Assembly (NCBI GenBank): GCA_040226215.1
Contig: JAVKFF010000051.1
Coordinates: 1-6,270 of the forward strand
Reading direction: 5' to 3'
DNA length: 6,270 nt
Source of the DNA: JAVKFF01 sp040226215
GTDB lineage: Bacteria > Pseudomonadota > Alphaproteobacteria > DSM-16000 > Inquilinaceae
Positions 1-3,461 of this stretch are shown in pieces. Within the stretch, counting starts at the first letter, position 1, and every line of letters begins with the position of its first letter. The notes beneath the pieces were generated by a model. The model was not told the origin of the DNA. It was given only the letters and a program-made list of their open reading frames with translations, and ran no database searches. The position numbers and the translations under genes were made by a program.

Positions 1-34
1 CGGCTCTCTTTCTCCAGTAACAGCCTGCGACTAT

Positions 35-61
35 GCCTTGGAGTTCCGTCAGTCCCAAGGC
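35..61. repeat. Inverted repeat (7-bp stem, 13-base loop)
   Basis: GCCTTGG at 35-41 is perfectly complementary to CCAAGGC at 55-61, with a 13-base loop. No T-run follows on either strand, so it is not a standard intrinsic terminator. It could be a weak terminator or structural element for a gene ending left of the window, or it could be chance. Confidence 0.35.
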
Positions 62-125
62 AGCGCCGGAAGACCTGCGTTCTGCAATCGAGTGCGAATG
101 CCCGCTTTGGGTCGCGGCAAGCCAA

Positions 126-168
126 GCATTTCCGAATGCCGGTACTGAATAGGGGGCATTTCGGGATG
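126..168. repeat. Imperfect 13-bp direct repeat with 30-bp period
   Basis: GCATTTCCGAATG (126-138) and GCATTTCGGGATG (156-168) match at 11 of 13 positions. The first copy lies within a small hairpin, GCATT-TCCG-AATGC (126-139), and GCATT at 126-130 can alternatively pair with AATGC at 97-101 across a larger imperfect stem. The function is unknown; it may be part of a dispersed non-coding repeat. Confidence 0.3.
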
Positions 169-328
169 AGGAACCAGTCGGCCGACGTCAAGGCGGGCCG
201 GCGGACCCACCCTCCGCTAGCTCTCACCTAATCCGCATCTACCATACCTAGTCCGCGCTGCGACGGCCTTGGAACTTCGTGGTCGCTGCTGCCGAATGGT
301 CATTCTCAGCCGGTAGGACGGTTCCGAT

Positions 329-631
329 ATGGGAGAGCATCAAGGCTCGGTTCTCGCCAGGCGGGGTGCTGAACCGGATTGGCTCATCTCGTTGGATATC
401 TGGTTGCCGCTGCTTGGTGGTCTCGTTCTGCTGATCGTCGGCGGCGCGGCGACGGCGGCCGCCTGCATCTTGCTGGGCTCGGTCGACACGATCGAGCTGT
501 TCCTGATGCCGGTGCTGCTGGGGGAGGGGGTGCCGCTGTTCGTCGGCGACGGGGCCGAGCTGCCGATGGCGCTGCGCGAGACCCGGGCCTGGCCGAACGG
601 CGTTGTCGGCTTGACCTACGAGGTCACGTAG
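329..631 (+). pseudogene. C-terminal remnant of a dihydrofolate-reductase-family (RibD C-terminal domain) protein
   Basis: The frame from ATG 329 to TAG 629-631 encodes 100 residues. Residues about 37-100 match the end of the RibD C-terminal/DHFR-like fold: a GGA turn, then VDTIELFLMPVLLGEGVPLF (residues 52-71), then the closing strand pattern LRETRAWPNGVVGLTYEV (82-99). In intact members the GG turn follows a strand ending in DIW, and the protein is about 180 residues long with an N-terminal NADPH-binding half. Here DIW is present at residues 23-25, but it is followed by an unusual hydrophobic stretch before a second GG, and residues 1-22 do not resemble the family. I infer a 5'-truncated or rearranged fragment with no enzyme activity. 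ATG 329 has no clear Shine-Dalgarno sequence and may not be used. The gene converges on the oxygenase gene downstream. Confidence 0.72.
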
Positions 632-650
632 CCCCGGTCCGACAGACCGT

Positions 651-679
651 AGTCCCGACCGGAGTGGCCGGTCGGGACT
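651..679. terminator. Strong hairpin between convergent genes, possible bidirectional terminator
   Basis: AGTCCCGACCGG (651-662) pairs perfectly with CCGGTCGGGACT (668-679) around a 5-base loop AGTGG. The stem is 12 bp and GC-rich. It begins 20 bases after the stop of the reductase remnant and ends 10 bases beyond the stop of the minus-strand oxygenase gene, the usual place for a shared terminator. Neither side has a run of T, so it may act as an mRNA 3'-end stabiliser or need a factor for termination. Confidence 0.6.
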
Positions 680-691
680 GAGTGGCCGGTC
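662..691. repeat. Perfect 12-bp direct repeat, 18-bp period
   Basis: GAGTGGCCGGTC occurs at 662-673 and again at 680-691. The first copy forms the loop and part of one arm of the hairpin; the second overlaps the stop codon of the oxygenase gene. It may be a small tandem duplication that moved the hairpin relative to the gene end. Confidence 0.55.
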
Positions 692-1532
692 AGATGTCCG
701 CCCGGAAGGTCGGCCGGTCGGTGCCGTGGTACAGGATCCTCGCCTGGCGCTCGGCCGCTTCCGCCTGCATGGCGACCAGCGCGGGATCCATGTCGCGTTC
801 CGGCCGCGGCTCGAGCTGGAAGTGCCCGTACTCGTCGGTGCCGCGCACCAGGGCGGCGCTGTCATCGTCGATGACGACCTGCCGCACGTGCGTCGGGATG
901 TAGCGGATCGCCAAGCCGATCCGGCGGTCGTCGGCGCGGTTCGCCGGCGAGGCATGGAAGATTTTCTGATGGTGCAGCGACATTTCACCGGGCCGAAGGG
1001 TCACGTCGATGGCCTTGTCCTCGTCGACCTCGACGGCGATCTCCTGGCCGCGGGTCAGCATGGCGCCTTTCTTCCAGGTATCGAGATGCGGCACGACTTC
1101 GCGGGTGTGGGTCCCAGGGACCATTCGCATGGCGCCGCTCTTCGGCGTGCTGGGGGATAGTGCGATCCATGCTGTCAGCGCCTCGGCCGGGTCCAGGTTC
1201 CAGTAGGTCAGATCCTGGTGCCAGGCCACATAGCGCTCATCGCCGGGCTCCTTGATGAAAAAGTGCGTGTTCCAGGCCAGAAGATTCGGCCCGAGGATGT
1301 CCTCAACCGCGTCCAGCACCTTCGGATGCCGGATCAGTTCGTCCACCCAGCGGAACAACAGATGCGTCTTGAACATCATCGGGCCACGCAGGGGACCGCC
1401 GTTGTCCCGCTCGAAGGCTTCGAGGGCGCTCCGATAGCGCTGCACCTCCTCGGCCCCGAGCACCGGGATCGGAAAGTAGAAGCCGTCGCGCTCGTACTCG
1501 GCAATCGCTGCGGCGGTAAGGGTTTTCAGCAT
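690..1532 (-). CDS. Phytanoyl-CoA dioxygenase (PhyH) family Fe(II)/2-oxoglutarate oxygenase
   Basis: The protein has 280 residues, a normal length for bacterial PhyH-family enzymes, which are cytoplasmic and couple 2-oxoglutarate decarboxylation to hydroxylation of a small molecule. The iron-binding facial triad is visible: H105 and D107 in WHQDLTYW, and H193 in KIFHASPANR. R204 (in DDRRIGLAIRY) is the likely 2-oxoglutarate carboxylate ligand. The stretch TAWIALSPSTPKSGAMRMVPGTH (residues 120-142) is also typical of the family. Because the HxD aspartate is present, this should be a hydroxylase rather than a related halogenase, where that position is Ala or Gly. The start at 1532 is well supported: MLKTLT is preceded by GGAGG five bases upstream. 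The gene is divergent from a GntR/FCD regulator 77 bp away that probably controls it. No signal peptide is visible. The substrate cannot be read from the sequence. Confidence 0.92.
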   Translation of the reverse strand: MLKTLTAAAIAEYERDGFYFPIPVLGAEEVQRYRSALEAFERDNGGPLRGPMMFKTHLLFRWVDELIRHPKVLDAVEDILGPNLLAWNTHFFIKEPGDERYVAWHQDLTYWNLDPAEALTAWIALSPSTPKSGAMRMVPGTHTREVVPHLDTWKKGAMLTRGQEIAVEVDEDKAIDVTLRPGEMSLHHQKIFHASPANRADDRRIGLAIRYIPTHVRQVVIDDDSAALVRGTDEYGHFQLEPRPERDMDPALVAMQAEAAERQARILYHGTDRPTFRADI

Positions 1533-1542
1533 GGTTTCCTCC
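1533..1542 (-). promoter_or_regulatory. Ribosome binding site of the oxygenase gene
   Basis: On the minus strand, GGAGG (1542-1538) lies five bases (AAACC) before ATG at 1532. This fixes the start: the same frame stays open upstream to 1904, but that extension runs antisense through the divergent regulator gene. Confidence 0.85.
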
Positions 1543-1574
1543 AGGATCCGGTGCAGGATTTGGCAGTCTCCCGC

Positions 1575-1603
1575 TTGCACAACCGGAATACTGAATACAG
1601 AAT
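1575..1603 (+). promoter_or_regulatory. Predicted promoter of the GntR regulator gene, apparently leaderless
   Basis: TTGCAC (1575-1580, 4 of 6 to the -35 consensus) and CAGAAT (1598-1603, 4 of 6 to the -10) are separated by 17 bp. Transcription would start about 6-8 bases later, at 1609-1611, exactly on the ATG at 1610. No Shine-Dalgarno sequence precedes this ATG, and an in-frame TGA at 1592-1594 excludes a more upstream start. A leaderless message is therefore inferred. The -10 lies inside the GAATAC repeat tract. On the opposite strand a possible -35 (TTGTCA, complement of 1611-1616) faces the oxygenase gene, but its -10 is weak. Confidence 0.4.
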
Positions 1604-1606
1604 ACG
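1586..1606. repeat. Three tandem GAATAC heptads, candidate operator
   Basis: GAATAC occurs at 1586-1591, 1593-1598 and 1600-1605, each separated by one base, giving an exact 7-bp period. The tract lies midway between the divergent oxygenase and GntR genes and overlaps the predicted -10 of the regulator gene. It is the most obvious candidate binding site for the regulator. FCD-type GntR proteins usually bind short palindromes as dimers, so direct heptads are unusual; a nearby TTGCACAA (1575-1582, arms TTG/CAA) could be an alternative site. Confidence 0.45.
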
Positions 1607-1609
1607 CGC

Positions 1610-2287
1610 ATGACAACCCGAATCCCGATCTCGCCGGTCGCCGGCACCCCCTCATTGCTTGACCAAGTCTACAACCACCTGCTCGAGGCAATCTGCGACT
1701 GCCGCCTGGAGCCGGGGACCGTGCTGCGCCAGGAAGAATTGGCACACAACCTGGGGGTCTCGCGACAGCCAGTGCAACAGGCGCTGCAGCTGCTCCGGCG
1801 GCAGCGCCTAGTGCACGAGCACGGCCGCAGCGGCGTCCAGGTGGCTCCCGTGGAGGCCGGCTTCGTGCGGCAACTCTACGAGGTGCGAGGCGCGCTGGAC
1901 GCATGCGCCGCCCGGTTGGCCGCGGACAGGCCGTGCAGCGCCGGTGACGTCGCCACCGGACAGCGCCTTATCGACCAGGGGCGAGCGGCGCTGCGATCTG
2001 GCGTCCTGACCGACCGGCTGGCCGCCGACGTCCGCTTCCATAGCTTCATCTACGAATTGTCCGGCAACCCCCTGCTGGACGAGGCCGCGGCCTCGTACTG
2101 GCACCACATCCGCCGGCTGATCGCCCTGACGCTGCGCACCGAGCATCCTATGCACGCGGTGTGGGACGACCACGCGGCGATACTGCAGGCAATCGTCGAC
2201 GGCGAGCCCGGCCGTGCCGAGCAACTTGCCATCGAGCACGCCCGCAACAATGCCCGGCTGCTCTTGGCGCGGCTCGAAGGAGGCTGA
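1610..2287 (+). CDS. GntR-family transcriptional regulator with FCD ligand-binding domain
   Basis: The protein has 225 residues, standard for the FadR (FCD) subfamily of GntR regulators: DNA-binding dimers whose C-terminal domain senses a small metabolite. A winged helix-turn-helix covers about residues 14-80, with LRQEELAHNLGVSRQPVQQAL (residues 39-59) containing the helix-turn-helix. The all-helical FCD domain covers about 85-222, and its likely metal or ligand-binding residues are D140 and H144 (DVRFH), H188 (DDHAAIL) and H210 (IEHARNN). The usual PVREAL of the recognition helix is PVQQAL here, so a DNA-contacting arginine is replaced by glutamine. The start at 1610 is forced by an in-frame stop at 1592. 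The gene is divergent from the oxygenase gene, so it likely regulates that gene and itself. Whether it represses or activates, and its ligand, are unknown. Confidence 0.95.
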   Translation: MTTRIPISPVAGTPSLLDQVYNHLLEAICDCRLEPGTVLRQEELAHNLGVSRQPVQQALQLLRRQRLVHEHGRSGVQVAPVEAGFVRQLYEVRGALDACAARLAADRPCSAGDVATGQRLIDQGRAALRSGVLTDRLAADVRFHSFIYELSGNPLLDEAAASYWHHIRRLIALTLRTEHPMHAVWDDHAAILQAIVDGEPGRAEQLAIEHARNNARLLLARLEGG

Positions 2288-2304
2288 CCTCGCCCCATCG
2301 CTTC

Positions 2305-2328
2305 GCCGCGCCTTGCGGCACGGCCGCA
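2305..2328 (+). terminator. Overlapping GC hairpins after the regulator gene, weak terminator candidate
   Basis: GCCGC (2305-2309) can pair with GCGGC (2315-2319), and TGCGGC (2314-2319) can instead pair with GCCGCA (2323-2328) around a 3-base loop. The two stems share GCGGC and so exclude each other. They begin 17 bases after the regulator's stop codon. There is no T-run, so termination activity is uncertain. Confidence 0.3.
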
Positions 2329-2378
2329 CTGGAGTAGGCTGACGCCAACAGCCGGGAAAGAACCAGTGGGAGGAAGCC

Positions 2379-2447
2379 ATGGCTGCAGCCGTCGAGGCGG
2401 GATCCAGTCAACTCGTAGAACGAAGTTCGGCAAGCAGTCGACCATGA
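2379..2447 (+). CDS. Possible 22-residue small ORF with a strong ribosome binding site
   Basis: The reading frame encodes MAAAVEAGSSQLVERSSASS plus two more residues and ends at TGA 2445-2447. I do not recognise it. Its only strong support is the sequence before the start: GGAGG at 2369-2373, five bases from ATG 2379, one of the best Shine-Dalgarno sites in the window. It could be a leader peptide, a small protein, or the 5' stub of a gene whose remainder was lost. A second tiny frame overlaps its stop by ATGA. No promoter or protein-level support is visible. Confidence 0.25.
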   Translation: MAAAVEAGSSQLVERSSASSRP

Positions 2448-2518
2448 TGGACCGGCCGCGTCTACGCGCGTACCCGATCGACGCCTTATACCACAGGTCC
2501 GCTGCAGACGGCCGATGA
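2444..2518 (+). CDS. Possible 24-residue small ORF coupled to the preceding one
   Basis: The ATG at 2444-2446 overlaps the TGA of the preceding small frame as ATGA, a typical translational-coupling arrangement. The product would start MMDRPRLRAYPIDALYHR and end at TGA 2516-2518. No domain is recognised and the overlap may be chance. It ends 14 bases before the predicted -35 of the toxin-antitoxin promoter. Confidence 0.12.
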   Translation: MMDRPRLRAYPIDALYHRSAADGR

Positions 2519-2531
2519 AAGAGCGTCACCC

Positions 2532-2560
2532 TTGTCCGGCGTCCGAGTTCGGCCTATGTT
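2532..2560 (+). promoter_or_regulatory. Predicted promoter of the toxin-antitoxin operon
   Basis: TTGTCC (2532-2537) matches 4 of 6 of the -35 consensus and TATGTT (2555-2560) matches 4 of 6 of the -10, with an ideal 17-bp spacer. Transcription would start near 2566-2568, leaving a leader of about 14 bases with no clear Shine-Dalgarno sequence before ATG 2581. Confidence 0.5.
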
Positions 2561-2573
2561 AACACGGTCGTTA
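2543..2573. promoter_or_regulatory. Candidate autoregulatory operator of the antitoxin
   Basis: Two short inverted repeats overlap the predicted promoter: CCGA-GT-TCGG (2543-2552), in the -35/-10 spacer, and TAAC-N6-GTTA (2560-2573), over the -10 end and start site. Antitoxins with an AbrB/MazE fold are known to bind such palindromes in their own promoters, often with the toxin as co-repressor. The assignment here is inferred from position and symmetry only. Confidence 0.35.
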
Positions 2574-2580
2574 GAACCGC

Positions 2581-2820
2581 ATGGTCCACCCGAGGACCGA
2601 GACCCTGAAGTTGCGCCGCATTGGCAAGTCGACCGGGCGGATCCTGCCGAAGGATCTGCTGGCCGAGGCGCGCCTGCAGGAGGGTGACAGCGTGAGCGTC
2701 ACAGTGCGCGGTGACGCTATCGAGATCACCAGGGCGAGCAGGGAGTACGACGAAGCCATGGCGGCAGGGCGAGCGTTCAGCTCCCGCTACGCCCGGACCA
2801 TGCGCGATCTCGCGAAGTGA
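2581..2820 (+). CDS. AbrB/MazE-family antitoxin of a Doc-type toxin-antitoxin system
   Basis: The 79-residue product has the swapped-hairpin AbrB/MazE fold in residues about 8-51: LKLRRIGKSTGRILPKDLL (9-27) followed by LQEGDSVSVTVRGDAIEIT (32-50). This is the DNA-binding half. The remaining tail (about 53-79, containing YDEAMAAGRAFSSRYARTM) is charged and probably helical, and is the likely segment that binds and blocks the toxin. The ATG at 2581 is the only usable start, because an in-frame TAG lies at 2572-2574. The gene overlaps the toxin start by four bases (GTGA), so the two proteins are probably translationally coupled. By family analogy, the antitoxin neutralises the toxin and represses the operon. 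The P1 phage counterpart, Phd, has a different (YefM) fold, so this is a MazE-like/Doc pairing. Confidence 0.9.
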   Translation: MVHPRTETLKLRRIGKSTGRILPKDLLAEARLQEGDSVSVTVRGDAIEITRASREYDEAMAAGRAFSSRYARTMRDLAK

Positions 2821-3215
2821 GCCAGGTCCGGTTGCCGCCGCCCGAAGCCCTGATCGACCTGCAGCATGAGCTCATCGAGCAGTTCGGAGGGGCTCACGGT
2901 CTGCGCGACAGGGGCAGCCTGGAGCAGTCGCTGGCCCGGCCGAGGCAGCTCGAGGCGTATGGTGACGATCGCAGCGACGCAGTCGCGCTCGCCGCGGCCC
3001 TGTGCGCCAGCCTCTGCCGTGGACATGCCTTCGTCGACGGCAACAAGCGGATCGCCTTCATGGCCCTCGGTGTGACGCTCGCCCTGAACGATTGCTATCT
3101 CGACGCCCAGGAGAGCGATGCATCGCAGGTGATGTTCCGTCTCGCCGCCGGCGAGATGACCGAAGGCGAGTTCGAAGTCTGGGTGCGGTCGAGGACCGTG
3201 ACCGACGGAGCCTGA
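2817..3215 (+). CDS. Doc (death-on-curing) family toxin, Fic fold
   Basis: The 132-residue product matches the usual length of Doc toxins (P1 Doc is 126). It carries the modified Fic motif H70-A-F-V-D74-G-N76-K77-R78 in helix context GHAFVDGNKRIAFMALGVTL. Classical Fic AMP-transferases have glycine where K77 stands; the lysine is typical of Doc, which in P1 phosphorylates elongation factor EF-Tu and stops translation. Upstream, GLRDRGSLEQSLARPRQ (28-44) is the conserved Doc N-terminal region, and YLDAQESDASQVMFRLAAGEMTEGEFEVWV (94-123) is the C-terminal helix pair. All key residues are intact, so it is probably active. It starts with GTG at 2817, overlapping the antitoxin stop, with no good ribosome binding site of its own; this fits lower, coupled expression. 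It ends 67 bp before a transposon end. Confidence 0.94.
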   Translation: MSQVRLPPPEALIDLQHELIEQFGGAHGLRDRGSLEQSLARPRQLEAYGDDRSDAVALAAALCASLCRGHAFVDGNKRIAFMALGVTLALNDCYLDAQESDASQVMFRLAAGEMTEGEFEVWVRSRTVTDGA

Positions 3216-3237
3216 CGGATGGCGGCCTGCGTGCGGT

Positions 3238-3260
3238 ATCCTGACCGGGCGATCAAGGAT
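3238..3260. repeat. Imperfect inverted repeat after the toxin gene
   Basis: ATCCT-GA (3238-3244) pairs with TCAAGGAT (3253-3260) with one bulged base around an 8-base loop. It lies 22 bases after the toxin stop. No T-run follows, so a terminator role is weak, and its right arm contains the AAGGA that may serve as the ribosome binding site of the next start. Confidence 0.25.
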
Positions 3261-3265
3261 CTGGC

Positions 3266-3282
3266 ATGAAACCGCCCAAAGC
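3266..3282 (+). pseudogene. Start of a gene interrupted by the Tn3-family element
   Basis: ATG 3266 is preceded by AAGGA at 3255-3259, six bases upstream, a good ribosome binding site. The frame reads MKPPKA and then enters the transposon's terminal repeat at 3283, where it ends at a TAA (3317-3319) formed by the repeat itself. The position right after the toxin gene suggests a third operon gene or a separate small gene cut after about five codons. Its remainder would lie beyond the element's right end, preceded by a second copy of AAAGC (3278-3282) if the usual 5-bp target duplication was made. The gene's identity cannot be determined from five codons. Confidence 0.4.
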
Positions 3283-3320
3283 GGGGTTCCCGTACCACTT
3301 CTGCAGAGAGTGCCGCTAAG
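3283..3320 (+). repeat. Left 38-bp terminal inverted repeat of a Tn3-family element
   Basis: The sequence starts GGGGTTCC at 3283 and ends TGCCGCTAAG at 3320, exactly 38 bases. Tn3-family ends are typically 38 bp, begin with GGGG and end with a conserved GCTAAG or TTAAG, which this matches. The GGGG side faces left, so the element extends to the right, where its transposase gene lies. The five bases before it, AAAGC (3278-3282), would be the target duplication. The partner repeat is outside the window. Confidence 0.85.
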
Positions 3321-3461
3321 AGAATACATGTAGAACAATGGGTTGCGACAGTGGCCTTTCTGTAACCAATTGATTTCCCGATAAAAGCAGCTTTCCTGGG
3401 ACTCGTTGATCGGTCCGCTCTACCGTTCGTGGCAAGAGAGGTCCGATCGGCGGGGGACAGC
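3321..3461 (+). promoter_or_regulatory. Leader region between the terminal repeat and tnpA
   Basis: This 141-bp stretch has no gene. Its first 70 bases are clearly more AT-rich than the surroundings, as expected for a promoter region. There are -10-like hexamers TGTAAC (3361-3366) and GATAAA (3380-3385) and a -35-like TTGCGA (3343-3348), but no pair with good spacing. A run of G (3452-3456) five bases before ATG 3462 is the probable ribosome binding site for tnpA. A GTG at 3429-3431 is an alternative in-frame start without such a site. Confidence 0.45.

Larger units (their letters stand above)
1..328. other. Intergenic or decayed region with no convincing gene
   Basis: I see no gene here that I can support. 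One plus-strand frame is open from the left edge to a TAA at 229-231 (76 codons), but its translation is rich in Arg and Ser, has no domain I recognise and has no visible start, so it is more likely chance than the tail of a real protein. The region contains short hairpins and imperfect direct repeats, listed separately, and two related 15-mers (35-49 and about 265-279) that share 12 of 15 bases, both starting GCCTTGGA. This pattern fits decayed DNA or dispersed non-coding repeats. A gene remnant follows directly at 329. Confidence 0.5.

Noticed and set aside
1..231. Plus-strand frame open from the left edge
   Set aside because: It has no visible start, domain or typical codon pattern, so the tail of a real protein could not be supported.
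379..681. Second plus-strand frame over the reductase remnant
   Set aside because: It is Gly/Arg/Ala-rich frame-shifted sequence; the DHFR-like signal is in the other frame only.
248..988. 246-codon minus-strand frame overlapping the oxygenase gene and the reductase remnant
   Set aside because: It is out of frame with the oxygenase over their shared region, of low complexity, and has no family features.
1533..1904. Upstream extension of the oxygenase frame on the minus strand
   Set aside because: It runs antisense through the GntR gene, encodes Arg/Ala/Pro-rich sequence unlike the family, and the ATG at 1532 has a strong ribosome binding site and the expected domain start.
2581..3215. Toxin-antitoxin operon as cargo of the Tn3-family element
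   Set aside because: The terminal repeat at 3283 has its outer GGGG side facing the operon, which places the operon outside this element.
3325..3332. Palindrome TACATGTA just inside the terminal repeat
   Set aside because: It is an isolated 8-mer with no repeat partner or positional support as a binding site.
2787..3338. 183-codon minus-strand frame across the toxin gene
   Set aside because: It is antisense to an unambiguous Doc gene and shows no domain.
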